From DASQMT01 sp963827335 (GTDB lineage: Bacteria > Actinomycetota > Thermoleophilia > Solirubrobacterales > Solirubrobacteraceae): 64,000 bases of DNA. Position 1 is the stretch's first letter, and each line of letters opens with the position of its first letter. The stretch spans positions 62,001 through 126,000 of the forward strand of contig CAWHAP010000013.1 of assembly GCA_963827335.1 (NCBI GenBank). Direction: 5' to 3'. The notes below the pieces were generated by a model that searched no databases, was not told the origin of the DNA, and was given only the letters and a program-made list of their open reading frames with translations. The position numbers and the translations under genes are program-made. Shown piece after piece: positions 1 to 7,588 of this stretch.

Positions 1-408
1 CTGCCACACGAGCAGCACCAGGCGCCCCGCGGGTCGGAGGGCGGCGGCGATGTTGGCGAACGCGGCGGCCGGATCGGAGAAGAACATCGTCCCGAAGCGG
101 CTGATCGCCACGTCGAAGCCGGCAGGGTCGAAGCGATGCACCTGGGCGTCGCCCAGCTCGTAGCGGACGTTGTCGAGCCGCTCGGCCGCCGTCAGCTCAC
201 GGGCGCGCTCGAGCATGCGCTCGGACACGTCGACGCCGAGAACGCGGCCCGGCGCCGCGGCGCGTGCCGCGTCGCGCGTCGTCAGCCCGCCGCCGCAGCC
301 GATGTCCACGACCGCGTCACCGGGGCTGATCCCGTAGGCGGCGCGAAGGTGCTCGTGGTGCGCGCGCAGCTCGGCGTCGTAGAAGTCCGGGCTGATCTCC
401 GAGGACAC
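1..408 (-). CDS. SAM-dependent methyltransferase, C-terminus beyond window
   Basis: The first 136 codons of a class I methyltransferase are present; the rest lies left of base 1. The motif I glycine loop is visible (VVDIGCGGGLTTRDAA) about 40 residues in, followed by an acidic beta-2 end (GVDVSERML) and a motif with LGDAQ, which together form the S-adenosylmethionine pocket. The GTG start at 408-406 lies 2 nt past the stop of the upstream PNPOx gene (TGA 413-411), so the two are probably co-transcribed. The substrate cannot be told; small-molecule methyltransferases of this UbiE/COQ5-like type are common. A downstream start is possible because no good ribosome binding site is seen. Confidence 0.8.
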   Translation of the reverse strand, partial: MSSEISPDFYDAELRAHHEHLRAAYGISPGDAVVDIGCGGGLTTRDAARAAAPGRVLGVDVSERMLERARELTAAERLDNVRYELGDAQVHRFDPAGFDVAISRFGTMFFSDPAAAFANIAAALRPAGRLVLLVWQ

Positions 409-410
409 GA

Positions 411-1091
411 TCAGGACCCGGACTCGGCTGTCCCGCGAGCGGGGTCGCCGGCAGCGAGCACGTCACGCGCCCAGTCGGTGCGCTTCCAGTCCGGCACGGG
501 CACGTCGCGACCGGCACGCGGCACGTACGGCGAGCGCTCGGCCGGCTGCATCCTGTGGATGTAGCGAGGGCAGTTCGGGAAGACGGCGCCGACGCTGACC
601 CGGACGACGAACTGCGCGCCCGGGAAGCGGGCGAGCAGCGGATCGTGCGCCTCGATGCTCGCGTCGCCGTTGAGGCGCAGTCGCCGGGGGCGGTCGGCGG
701 AGAAGTCGATGAACAGCAGTCCGACGTGCGGGTTCACGCGCAGGTTGCCGGCGGAGAGGTACATGCCGTTGCCGTCGTAGCTCGGGAACGCGATCGTGCG
801 CTCGTCGAGCACGGCGACGAACCCCGGGTCGCCGCCCTTGTAGGAGCACTGCGGGCGCCCGTCGGCATCGGCCGTGGCGAGGAAGAACATGTCGAGCGAC
901 TCGATGAACGCGCGGTCGTCGGCCGTGAGCGCGTCGTGGACCTTGACCTCCTCGAGGCGATCGGCGAGGCGCCGCGTGTCGAACCGCGCCTGCAGCGCAC
1001 GAGCGCCCTCGTGGTAGAGATCGGCCACGTCCGCAGTATCGCCGTACCGGTCCCCTGATGGCCAGCGCCGCTTGCCGTAGAGTCGGTCCAT
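411..1091 (-). CDS. Pyridoxamine 5'-phosphate oxidase-like FMN-binding protein
   Basis: A 226-residue protein with the split-barrel flavin-binding fold. The central part carries the typical pattern FFLATADADGRPQCSYKGG followed by an IAFPSYDGNGMYLSAGNL segment and the strand HVGLLFIDF, as in PNPOx-related proteins that bind FMN or F420. A long N-terminal helical extension (residues 1-60) is common in the subgroup of about 200 aa. The start is supported by a strong AAGGAG five bases before ATG. It is divergent from the cupin gene, and the two ATG codons overlap in the tetramer CATG at 1089-1092. The reaction is unknown; it probably reduces or binds a small oxidised substrate. Confidence 0.8.
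   Translation of the reverse strand: MDRLYGKRRWPSGDRYGDTADVADLYHEGARALQARFDTRRLADRLEEVKVHDALTADDRAFIESLDMFFLATADADGRPQCSYKGGDPGFVAVLDERTIAFPSYDGNGMYLSAGNLRVNPHVGLLFIDFSADRPRRLRLNGDASIEAHDPLLARFPGAQFVVRVSVGAVFPNCPRYIHRMQPAERSPYVPRAGRDVPVPDWKRTDWARDVLAAGDPARGTAESGS
1078..1083 (+). promoter_or_regulatory. -10 hexamer for leaderless cupin transcript
   Basis: TAGAGT ends 6 nt before the cupin ATG and lies inside the divergent PNPOx gene. With a start site 6-7 nt downstream the mRNA would begin at the ATG. The same spacing recurs at many genes in this window. Confidence 0.4.
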
Positions 1092-1488
1092 GACCGCTCC
1101 TTACACCTTGTGTCGCGTCGACGATGCGCCCGACGTGTTCGATGGCCGCTACCCGGGCGAGATGAAGATGCTGAGCGAGCCGCTCGCCACCGAGCAGGTC
1201 GCGTTCACCTATCGGCGGATGCCCCACGGCTCGGGCGGGAAGGGCGGCTACGGACACCGGCATCGCACGCAGGAGGAGCTCTACTTCGTCCTGTCCGGAG
1301 AGCTCCAGTTCAAGCTCGAGGACGACGTGATCGACGTGCCCGCGGGGACGGCGGTCCGGATCGCGCCGGGCACCGTCCGCTCGGTCTGGAACGACAGGGC
1401 GGACGAGGCCGAGCTCCTGATCGTGTCGACGCGCATCGACGACGTGCGCGGAGACGTCGAGCTGATCGACGACTTCTGGCCCGCCTGA
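1090..1488 (+). CDS. Cupin-domain protein
   Basis: A 132-residue single-domain cupin. Cupin motif 1 is seen as GYGHRHRTQEELYFVLSGE (two His and a Glu as likely metal ligands) and motif 2 as VPAGTAVRIAPGTVRSVWN, where the usual second-motif His is replaced by Arg/Ser. Metal binding may therefore be atypical. No ribosome binding site precedes the ATG, but a TAGAGT hexamer lies 6 nt upstream, suggesting a leaderless message. It is convergent with the VOC gene 12 bases further on. The function is not predictable beyond sugar or small-acid binding or isomerisation. Confidence 0.8.
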   Translation: MTAPYTLCRVDDAPDVFDGRYPGEMKMLSEPLATEQVAFTYRRMPHGSGGKGGYGHRHRTQEELYFVLSGELQFKLEDDVIDVPAGTAVRIAPGTVRSVWNDRADEAELLIVSTRIDDVRGDVELIDDFWPA

Positions 1489-1499
1489 TCGACGCGGGA

Positions 1500-1847
1500 C
1501 TACTCGTGGGCCAGCACGCTGAGCACGACGCCGTTCGGATCGCGAACGAAGAAGCGGCGGACGCCCCAGGGCTCGTCGACGGGACCGTAGACGACCTCGT
1601 GCCCGGCCCGGACCGCTTCGGCGTGCGCCGCGTCGACGGCTTCCCACGACCCGACGTCCACGCCCATGTCGGGCAGGACGGGCTCGACGCCGGGCGGCGC
1701 GAAGAGGACCTGCGCCTGGCCGGCTCCGAAGCCGATGTACCCGCCGCCGAAGTCCCCCTCCTCGAGCCCGAGCACGCGCGTGTAGAACGTGCGCGTGGCC
1801 TCGAAGTCCGGTGACTCGTGGTAGGGCATGATGCGTCGGACGGTCAT
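1500..1847 (-). CDS. VOC (glyoxalase/bleomycin resistance) protein
   Basis: A 115-residue protein with one vicinal-oxygen-chelate unit pair: YHESPDFEATRTFYTRVLGLEEG at the N-terminus (too few conserved His/Glu to name metal ligands with certainty) and the closing VRRFFVRDPNGVVLSVLAHE strand ending in the conserved Asp-Pro-x-Gly. It starts with ATG overlapping the TGA of the DUF899 gene (ATGA), so it is the second gene of a two-gene operon. Family members are glyoxalase I, dioxygenases or antibiotic-binding proteins; none can be chosen here. Confidence 0.8.
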   Translation of the reverse strand: MTVRRIMPYHESPDFEATRTFYTRVLGLEEGDFGGGYIGFGAGQAQVLFAPPGVEPVLPDMGVDVGSWEAVDAAHAEAVRAGHEVVYGPVDEPWGVRRFFVRDPNGVVLSVLAHE

Positions 1848-2623
1848 GCGGAGGAAGTCTCGCAGCCGTCGTCGCTGCTCGCCGGCTCGTATTCGTCGTG
1901 GCGGCGCACCCAGCTCTGGGCGGGGTCGTCGCCGCGGCCGGGCGGCTGCTCCCAGTCCTCCTGGCGGCCGCGCGCGGTGAGGTCGAGCCAGTTGTAGGTG
2001 CCGTTGAGCAGGTCGATGCCGCGCTCGAAGCAGGAGTACGTGTGGAAGATGCGCTCACCGGAGCGCAGGAACGCGCTCGCGCCCATCTCCTCGCCGGACC
2101 ATCCCCGCCAGCCGGGGTTCTCCTGCTCGAGCTGGGCGAGGTCCTTGTAGTTGTATTGCACGGGGGCGACCGACGGATCCAGGGTGACGTGGAAGTCGTA
2201 GTTGAAGTCGCTCCCGTACGAGGAATGCCACGGGACCGTCCAGCCCATCCGCTGCCGGTAGCGCTCGAGCTTCTCCAGCGGCGCCCGCGACACGGCGGTG
2301 AACGACGTGTCGCGCGCGTGCAGGTGCTCGAGGTGGCTGACGTTGTCGATCCAGAACGAGCAGTTCGCGCACGGCAGGTCGGCGTCCGGCTCGAACATGA
2401 TGTGGTAGATCAGCAGCTGGCTGCGGCCCTCGAACAGGTCGAGGAGCCCGACCTTGCCGCGCAGGCCGTCGAAGGCGTACTCCTTCGTGATCTCGACCAT
2501 CGGCAGCCGGCGCCGGGCCGCGTTGACCTCGTCGCGGTGCCGGGTCAGCTCCCGCTCCTGGGCGAGCAGCTCGCGGCGCGCGGCGAGCCACCGCTCCCGT
2601 GTCGTGATCTCGGGGTCGGACAT
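1844..2623 (-). CDS. DUF899 family thioredoxin-like protein
   Basis: 259 residues. The sequence shows the hallmarks of DUF899: an N-terminal helical segment (EITTRERWLAARRELLAQE), the strand with EYAFDG, then FEGRSQLLIYHIMFEPD and PCANCSFWIDNV, a CxxC-like Cys-Ala-Asn-Cys of the thioredoxin fold, and YNYKD and FLRSGERIFHTYSCFERG towards the end. Length agrees with the family (about 230-260). The start at 2623 is chosen because AAGGGAG lies 7 nt upstream; an upstream ATG at 2689 lacks this. The function is unknown, perhaps redox. Coupled to the VOC gene by a 4-nt overlap. Confidence 0.85.
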   Translation of the reverse strand: MSDPEITTRERWLAARRELLAQERELTRHRDEVNAARRRLPMVEITKEYAFDGLRGKVGLLDLFEGRSQLLIYHIMFEPDADLPCANCSFWIDNVSHLEHLHARDTSFTAVSRAPLEKLERYRQRMGWTVPWHSSYGSDFNYDFHVTLDPSVAPVQYNYKDLAQLEQENPGWRGWSGEEMGASAFLRSGERIFHTYSCFERGIDLLNGTYNWLDLTARGRQEDWEQPPGRGDDPAQSWVRRHDEYEPASSDDGCETSSA

Positions 2624-2703
2624 GTCGTGTCTCCCTTGTCGCGTGATGGGTTCAACAAGACGTCGCAGCCGCTCGTGCGATTTGGACACGTTCCATCACA
2701 ATC

Positions 2704-3264
2704 ATGGGCGTGCGCCTGGGCATCGCCGATCACCTCGGCTGGGCGGTCGCCGTGACCGCCGCCGCCGACCACGCGGTCGTCGACCGCCGGCGGATGGAGC
2801 TCGTCGAGCCCGGCGTGTCGGCAGCGCCGATCCACTACGAGAGCGCGCGCCTCGACGTCGCCGCCACCGCAGCGCTGGTGGCCACGGTGCGGGCGTCGGT
2901 GGTGCGGGCGTGCTCGGCGGCGCTCGACGACCTCGCCGGCTCGCTGCCCGCGCCCGTCGTCTCGATCTCGCTGCGGTTCTGGCCGCCCGACTTCCCCGAC
3001 GACATCGCCGTGCAGCGCCGGTCGCCGTACGAGGCCCGCGCCGACGCGATCATGTACCGCCACGCGCTCGCCGAGCTCGCGCACGCGCGTGGCTGGGAGG
3101 TCCACTGCTACGACGCCAAGCACGTCGAGGCGCAGGCGGCCGGCCGGCTGGGCGAGCGCGCCGGCGACGTCCTCCACGGTCCCAGGGCCACGCTGGGCCC
3201 GCCCTGGACGAAGGACCACCGGGTGGCGCTCGCCGCGACGGTCATGGCCGGCGACGGGGCGTGA
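2704..3264 (+). CDS. Conserved hypothetical protein, possible RNase H-like fold
   Basis: 186 residues that I do not recognise as a named family. The beginning (MGVRLGIADHLGWAVAVTA) and the following VVDRRRMELVE resemble the first two strands of actin-like/RNase H-like proteins, and a late KDHRVALAATVMA helix would fit a nuclease-like core, but this is only an impression. It overlaps the next gene by a GTGA and so is likely co-expressed with the metallo-hydrolase, or with its in-frame ATG start 15 bases further. Confidence 0.6.
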   Translation: MGVRLGIADHLGWAVAVTAAADHAVVDRRRMELVEPGVSAAPIHYESARLDVAATAALVATVRASVVRACSAALDDLAGSLPAPVVSISLRFWPPDFPDDIAVQRRSPYEARADAIMYRHALAELAHARGWEVHCYDAKHVEAQAAGRLGERAGDVLHGPRATLGPPWTKDHRVALAATVMAGDGA

Positions 3265-3275
3265 TCGAGGTCTCG

Positions 3276-4049
3276 ATGGCGAGTCGCGTGGTCGTGCTCG
3301 GCAGCTGTGGCGCCTGGCCCGAGCCGGGTCGGGCGTGCAGCGGATACCTGCTCGAGCACGACGGGTTCCGCGTCGTGCTCGACCTCGGCTACGGGACCCT
3401 GTCGCGGCTCCTGGCGCTCCTGGGGTCCACCACGGCCGTGGGCCTGGACGCGGTCGTCGTGACGCATGACCATCCCGATCACGTCGTCGACCTGCACGGG
3501 CTGTTCCGGGCGCGGCTTTACGACGGACGGCAGCTTCCCCGGATCCCGCTCTACGCGCCCGAGGCGGTGCTCGAGCGCGTCGCGGGCCTCGAGGACGGCG
3601 AGCGGTCGCTGACCGATCGCGTCTTCGCCTGGCACCCGCTGCCCGCGGACGGCTACGACGTCGGCCCCTTCCGGCTGGAGAGCTGGATCCTGCCGCACTA
3701 CGTCCCGAACGCCGGCGTGCGGCTCTCGACTCCCGAGCTCGTCGTCGCCTACACCGGTGACACCGGCCCGGATCCCGCGTTGGCCGACGTCGGGCGCGAC
3801 GCGGGGCTCTTCATCGTCGACGCCACCGACCGCCACCAGGGCGCCGGCGAACCGACCGGCGCCCAGCCGCGGATGAACCTGACCGCCCGTGAAGCGGGCG
3901 AGGCGGCGACCGCAGCCGGGGCGCGCAGGCTCATGCTCACGCACTTCTGGCCCGGCAACGACCGCGACCGCTCACGCGCGGCCGCCGCCGAGACCTTCGC
4001 GGGTGAGATCCTGATCGCCGAGGAGGGCGCCGTCGTCGACCTGCGGTGA
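3276..4049 (+). CDS. MBL-fold metallo-hydrolase
   Basis: 257 residues from the ATG at 3276, which has GAGG five bases upstream; an in-frame GTG at 3261 overlapping the previous stop is an alternative. The metallo-beta-lactamase signature THDHPDHVVD gives the zinc ligands (HxHxDH variant), with further ligands at YTGDTG (Asp) and LTHFWPG (His). The topology GSCGAWPEPGRACSGYLLEH and the TGDTGPD motif place it near the RNase Z / cyclic phosphodiesterase branch (type YhfI). Probably a phosphodiesterase or esterase. The last 78 bases overlap tail-to-tail with the PNPOx-GAF gene. Confidence 0.85.
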   Translation: MASRVVVLGSCGAWPEPGRACSGYLLEHDGFRVVLDLGYGTLSRLLALLGSTTAVGLDAVVVTHDHPDHVVDLHGLFRARLYDGRQLPRIPLYAPEAVLERVAGLEDGERSLTDRVFAWHPLPADGYDVGPFRLESWILPHYVPNAGVRLSTPELVVAYTGDTGPDPALADVGRDAGLFIVDATDRHQGAGEPTGAQPRMNLTAREAGEAATAAGARRLMLTHFWPGNDRDRSRAAAAETFAGEILIAEEGAVVDLR

Positions 4050-5309
4050 GCGCCGCACGGCCCGCTGCAGCAGCCGGGTGGGCACCTCCGTCAGCTCGGC
4101 GGGGCGCTCGACCCGGAGCTCGAGCTGCCCGCGGCCGATTCGCTCGAGCGACACCCCGCAGCCGAGGCCGGCCAGGCGCCGGCGGAGCACGAGCAGGCGC
4201 GCCTCGAGGTTGTCGTTGCCCGCCGGCAGCTCGAGCGACTCGTCCAGGCGCAGCTCGCGGTTGGAGAACTGCGTGCGGCCCGTATCCACGTGCGCCTTGA
4301 GCATGCTCCACAGGATCCGCCCAGGCGCGCCCTTGACGATGTACGCCGAGTCGCACAGGACGGTGTCGTCGGCCTGGTAGTAGACCAGCTCGATCGGTGG
4401 ATCGCCGCCGCGCGGCGGGGCGGTGACGGGCGCGCCGCGCGCCGCCAGCGCGGCGGCGGCGTGCGCGCCGATGATCCGCAGCAGGCCCTCGGTCGGCCCC
4501 CCGAACGCGCTCGGCTCCGCGCTCTCGAGATAGAGCACGCCGAGGACGTCCTTCCCGACGACGAGCGGGATCGCGGCGGCGCTCCTGGCCCCGTCCAGGC
4601 CGGCGAGGTCGGGCCCGCCCGCACCGTCGCGGCCGTCGATCGCCTCGGCCATCGCGCGCGCCCGGGCGAGGTTCGCCGTCACGATCACGCGCCGGCGGCT
4701 CGCGGCGGTGCCGATCAACCCCGTGCCGCCGTCGATGTCCCCGGCCGCGAGCACGACGGCGTAGCGGAAGCCGAAGAGGTCGTCGAGCGCGTCGATCACC
4801 TCGTGCGTCGCCTGTTCGTGGGTCGTCGCGCGCTCGAGGCGGCGCGCGAACTGCTCGAGCTGCACGAGCGGATCGGGGAGCTCGGCGCGCTCCGGCTCGC
4901 CGGACCCGCGCCGGACCCTCGTGCAGCGCAGCACGCGGTGCACGTCCAGGCCGCGCAGCCGGAAGGCGGGGCCCATGCCCGTGTGCGAGGCGATCGCGTC
5001 GAGGTTCGCGCGCGCCGCCTCGAACGCCTCGCCCTCGGTGACCGTGTGCAGGTACTGCAGGTCCAGGCGGAACTCCTCGGCCGTCACCGGGCGCACGACG
5101 AACGCCTGCGCGTAGGGGCAGGCGTCCAGGTCCGCCAGCGCCCGGTTGAAGGGCTGGCGCGAGGTCGCGACGCGCTCGCGGTCCAGGTACTGCACCTGGA
5201 GGATGTAGCTGATGTGCGGCGTGCCGTCCGGCGCGCAGCTCGCCAGCGGCGACGGCAGGCCCGCGCGCAGGCAGTCGCGGATCGACTCGAGGCTGACGAG
5301 GTCGCTCAC
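3972..5309 (-). CDS. PNPOx - GAF - winged-helix fusion protein
   Basis: 445 residues from a GTG that overlaps the stop of the upstream PNPOx-like gene (GTGA). Residues 1-130 form a flavin-binding split barrel (LASCAPDGTPHISYILQVQY). Residues 150-305 are a GAF domain (LLRIIGAHAAAALAA at its end, preceded by AAIPLVVGKDVLGVLYLES). Residues 320-430 (YYQADDTVLCDSAYIVKGA; LLVLRRRLAGLG) look like a winged-helix C-terminal domain of the OmpR/SARP type. It may be a redox- or ligand-sensing regulator that pairs with the flavoprotein encoded just upstream. The C-terminus runs 78 bases into the convergent metallo-hydrolase gene. Confidence 0.75.
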   Translation of the reverse strand: MSDLVSLESIRDCLRAGLPSPLASCAPDGTPHISYILQVQYLDRERVATSRQPFNRALADLDACPYAQAFVVRPVTAEEFRLDLQYLHTVTEGEAFEAARANLDAIASHTGMGPAFRLRGLDVHRVLRCTRVRRGSGEPERAELPDPLVQLEQFARRLERATTHEQATHEVIDALDDLFGFRYAVVLAAGDIDGGTGLIGTAASRRRVIVTANLARARAMAEAIDGRDGAGGPDLAGLDGARSAAAIPLVVGKDVLGVLYLESAEPSAFGGPTEGLLRIIGAHAAAALAARGAPVTAPPRGGDPPIELVYYQADDTVLCDSAYIVKGAPGRILWSMLKAHVDTGRTQFSNRELRLDESLELPAGNDNLEARLLVLRRRLAGLGCGVSLERIGRGQLELRVERPAELTEVPTRLLQRAVRRSPQVDDGALLGDQDLTREGLGGGRA

Positions 5310-5764
5310 AGCGGCCGCCCGGCGTCCGGGCCGGGGGTGTCGTCGAAGCGCTCGGCGACCTCGATCGTGACCGTGAGGAGGTCGGCGCCGACGAGCGCCC
5401 GCGCCGTCGATTCCGGGACCCCGACGAGCGCGGTCTCGGCCACGAACCCGTCGACGTGCGCGCCGACGGCGTCGAGCCGTGCCTGCGTCGGCGCCGCGAC
5501 CTCCACGACCGGGCCCTTGAGCTGGATCGTCGTGCGCGACGTCAGCCGCGCGAGCATGGCCGCGACCGGGCTGCCGGCCTCGAGGTTGCGCGCCATGGCG
5601 GAGTCCGGAGCCGCCTCGACGCACACCGTCAGGCGCGTGCCGTCCTCGCTCAGCGCCGGCCCCCAGGCCCGGCCGAGCTCGGGCCGCAGCTCGCGGTCCC
5701 GCGTGGCGACCATGACCGCGACCCCTTCGCGCGTGAGCGCGGCGATGTCGATCTCGGCAGCCAC
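5306..5764 (-). CDS. PNPOx-family flavin-binding protein
   Basis: 152 residues with the split-barrel pattern VAVMVATRDRELRPELGRAWG, TVCVEAA and TTIQLKGPVVEV, resembling small PNPOx-like proteins. The GTG start at 5764 lies 6 nt after TAGCAT on the same strand (leaderless arrangement). It overlaps the downstream PNPOx-GAF-winged-helix gene by 4 nt, so the two should be translated together and probably work as one sensing module. Confidence 0.75.
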   Translation of the reverse strand: MAAEIDIAALTREGVAVMVATRDRELRPELGRAWGPALSEDGTRLTVCVEAAPDSAMARNLEAGSPVAAMLARLTSRTTIQLKGPVVEVAAPTQARLDAVGAHVDGFVAETALVGVPESTARALVGADLLTVTIEVAERFDDTPGPDAGRPL

Positions 5765-5770
5765 GGCGGG

Positions 5771-5776
5771 ATGCTA
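5771..5776 (-). promoter_or_regulatory. -10 hexamer, leaderless start of PNPOx-like gene
   Basis: TAGCAT on the minus strand, 6 nt before the GTG start codon at 5764. No ribosome binding site follows it. Confidence 0.4.
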
Positions 5777-5805
5777 CCTGCGCCGCGGGCCCTGCGTAGG
5801 GAATT

Positions 5806-5822
5806 CCTAGGGTTTCGCTAGG
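5806..5822. promoter_or_regulatory. Short dyad in divergent intergenic region
   Basis: CCTAG and CTAGG are separated by 7 bases in the 125-base space between the PNPOx operon and the two small barrel genes. It could be an operator; the arms are only 5 bases, so chance is possible. Confidence 0.2.
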
Positions 5823-5889
5823 AGCCTTCCAGGAGACACGCACGCGCCGCGCTGGGAGGCTTGCCGCCAATGGGACAGATGGAGGCGCA

Positions 5890-6150
5890 ATGCCGACGTA
5901 CCTGATCACGCACGAGGTCGACGACGTCGGGCACTGGTTGAGCTCGCCGAAGCGCGAGGAGGTCTTCGGGCCACTCGGGATCACCCTGCGGACCTTCCGC
6001 GATCCGGAGGGCTCGGGCAAGGTCGGGCTGATCGCGGAGATCCCCGACCTGGACGCCTTCAAGGCGTTCCTGCAGACCGACACCGCGGCGGAGGCGGTCC
6101 GCCACGACAAGGTGCGGCTCGACACGCTGCTGGTGCTCGAGGAGGCCTAG
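5890..6150 (+). CDS. Small dimeric alpha-beta barrel protein
   Basis: 86 residues starting MPTYLITHEVDDVGHWL, with a middle helix (SSPKREEVFGPLGI) and a second half IAEIPDLDAFKAFLQTD. The length and beta-alpha-beta layout fit the ferredoxin-like dimeric barrel superfamily (ABM/EthD/DUF-type). The paralogue at 6193 has the same plan, so the pair arose by duplication. GGAGGCGCA precedes the ATG. Function unknown; such proteins bind or oxidise small hydrophobic compounds. Confidence 0.7.
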   Translation: MPTYLITHEVDDVGHWLSSPKREEVFGPLGITLRTFRDPEGSGKVGLIAEIPDLDAFKAFLQTDTAAEAVRHDKVRLDTLLVLEEA

Positions 6151-6192
6151 CCCGATGGGCGGGCCCGCATCCATACCGACGAAGGAGAACCG

Positions 6193-6462
6193 ATGAGCAG
6201 CGTCTTCATCCGGCACCGTGTCGCGGACTTCGACGCCTGGAAGCCGGTGTTCGACGAGCACGGCAGCGTGCGCCGCGAGCACGGCCTCTCCGACAGCGCG
6301 CTCCTGCGCGACGAGGACGACGGCAACATGGTGACGATCGTGCTGCGCACGGACGACGCTGCCGGGGCGCGGACGTTCCTCGCGTCCGACAGCCTGCGCG
6401 AGGCGATGCAGGGCGCCGGCGTGGTGTCGCAGCCCGAGCTGTGGATCGCCGACGACGCCTGA
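6193..6462 (+). CDS. Small dimeric alpha-beta barrel protein, paralogue
   Basis: 89 residues: VFIRHRVADFDAWKPVFDEH at the start is the classic beginning of cyclase/ABM-like small barrels, followed by MVTIVLRTDDAAGARTFLAS. A strong GAAGGAG stands 6 nt before ATG. It lies 42 bases after the preceding paralogue and is certainly in the same operon. It ends just before a long hairpin shared with the convergent phytase-like gene. Confidence 0.75.
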   Translation: MSSVFIRHRVADFDAWKPVFDEHGSVRREHGLSDSALLRDEDDGNMVTIVLRTDDAAGARTFLASDSLREAMQGAGVVSQPELWIADDA

Positions 6463-6464
6463 GC

Positions 6465-6496
6465 CCTGCTCTTCGCGCTAGCGCGCGAAGAGCAGG
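6465..6496. terminator. Bidirectional hairpin terminator
   Basis: A perfect 14-bp stem (CCTGCTCTTCGCGC and its complement) with loop TAGC lies between convergent genes. The right arm encodes the last residues of the phytase-like protein and the loop contains its TAG stop, so the terminator is built into the coding end. Confidence 0.75.
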
Positions 6497-7566
6497 AACT
6501 GCGTGAACTGGGTCGCGGCGAAGTTGTTGTCGCTGACGAGCACGAGGGACCGGCGGCCGTCCCGCAGGGGCGGCCCGAAGGTCAGGCCCTCGACGTTGTC
6601 GAGCGGGATGCCGAGGTCGGCGAGGTCGAGGAGCAGCCGCTTGCGCACCGGGCGGATCCGGCGCGGCGCGTCCTCGAGGCGGTCGAGCCCGTTGACGTCG
6701 GTCGCCCCGCGCAGCGACACCTCGTAGAGCTTGATCGAGTTCCCGGTCCCGGGGGCGCCGACCGAGAACGACCGCTCCATCGCGATCAGGCGCCCGTCGT
6801 CGACCGGGAGGAGCTCCACGAGGCCGTTGACCGAGAACTGGGTCGCGGGCACCGGCGGCTCGGCGACGGGGTCGGTCTCGTACACCCACTGGCGCTCGAG
6901 CCGGCCGGTCCGCAGGTCGTGGCGGAGGATCCGCGCCGGGCTGCCGTTGGTCACGGTGGCGGCCGGGCCGTCCTGGTAGAGGGCGTTCTCCACCGCGGTG
7001 TAGAGCGACCCTCCGCGGACGCCGGCGCTCTCGAAGCCCAGGTTCGGCCGGACGCCGGAGGACCGGTCGGCGGTCGCGAGGAACGGCTGCGGGAGGGGCA
7101 GCAAGCCGAGGAACCTCCCGCGCAGCGAGGCGCGGCGCACGAACGGGTCGACGAGGCTGTTCGGCAACCCCTCGGACGTGACGATGAGCTGCCGGTCCCG
7201 CGTCAGCGCGAGCCCTTCGGGATCGAGGCTCGACGGTGGATACGGCTGTCCGTCGGGGGCCAGCAGCGTCGTGACGTCCTCGAAGCGGACGTCGCCGTCG
7301 GTCAGGCGGCCGTCGCGCACGTCGAGCCCGACCGTGTAGAACCGCGTGGGCTGGAACTGGCCCGGATCGTCGGAGATGGCGTAGAAGACCCGGCGGCGCG
7401 CGTCGTAGGTGATCGACGACAGCCCGCCCACGGTGGTCCCCGCGAACGTCGTGCCCGTCGGGACGATCGCCTGGCCGCGGAACCGGAGCTCGTGCGCCTG
7501 CGCGGCGGGCGCGAGCGCCGCCGCGGCGGCGAGCGCGCCGATGACCGCTGTGAACCTCGCCCTCAC
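6478..7566 (-). CDS. Secreted phytase-like esterase (PF13449 type)
   Basis: 362 residues with a signal peptide (residues 1-24, ending AAQA|H). The body follows the esterase-like activity of phytase family: GGLSSITYDARRRVFYAISDD near the N-terminus, LDPEGLALTRDRQLIVTSEG in the middle, and DNVEGLTFGPPLRDGRRSL and LVSDNNF near the C-terminus, all repeats of a beta-propeller. The acidic DPEG and DNVEG motifs probably bind metal. Expected to hydrolyse phosphate or carboxylic esters outside the cell. The GTG start at 7566 is 7 nt after TAGCAT. Confidence 0.85.
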   Translation of the reverse strand: MRARFTAVIGALAAAAALAPAAQAHELRFRGQAIVPTGTTFAGTTVGGLSSITYDARRRVFYAISDDPGQFQPTRFYTVGLDVRDGRLTDGDVRFEDVTTLLAPDGQPYPPSSLDPEGLALTRDRQLIVTSEGLPNSLVDPFVRRASLRGRFLGLLPLPQPFLATADRSSGVRPNLGFESAGVRGGSLYTAVENALYQDGPAATVTNGSPARILRHDLRTGRLERQWVYETDPVAEPPVPATQFSVNGLVELLPVDDGRLIAMERSFSVGAPGTGNSIKLYEVSLRGATDVNGLDRLEDAPRRIRPVRKRLLLDLADLGIPLDNVEGLTFGPPLRDGRRSLVLVSDNNFAATQFTQFLLFAR

Positions 7567-7573
7567 CGCTCCG

Positions 7574-7579
7574 ATGCTA
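7574..7579 (-). promoter_or_regulatory. -10 hexamer, leaderless start of phytase-like gene
   Basis: TAGCAT on the minus strand, 7 nt before the GTG at 7566. Confidence 0.4.
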
Positions 7580-7588
7580 CGAGCACGG

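Noticed and set aside
463..2058. Very long arginine/alanine-rich frames (for example 531 codons at 463-2058 and others of 400-1200 codons)
   Set aside because: They are frame shadows of real high-GC genes; they show no domain words and cover divergent genes.
5806..5822. Strong operator for the two small barrel genes
   Set aside because: Arms are only five bases; kept as a low-confidence site only.
6465..6496. Integration site or IS inverted repeat at the 14-base perfect stem
   Set aside because: It sits between two convergent genes with the stop codon in the loop, as a terminator does, and has no target duplication.
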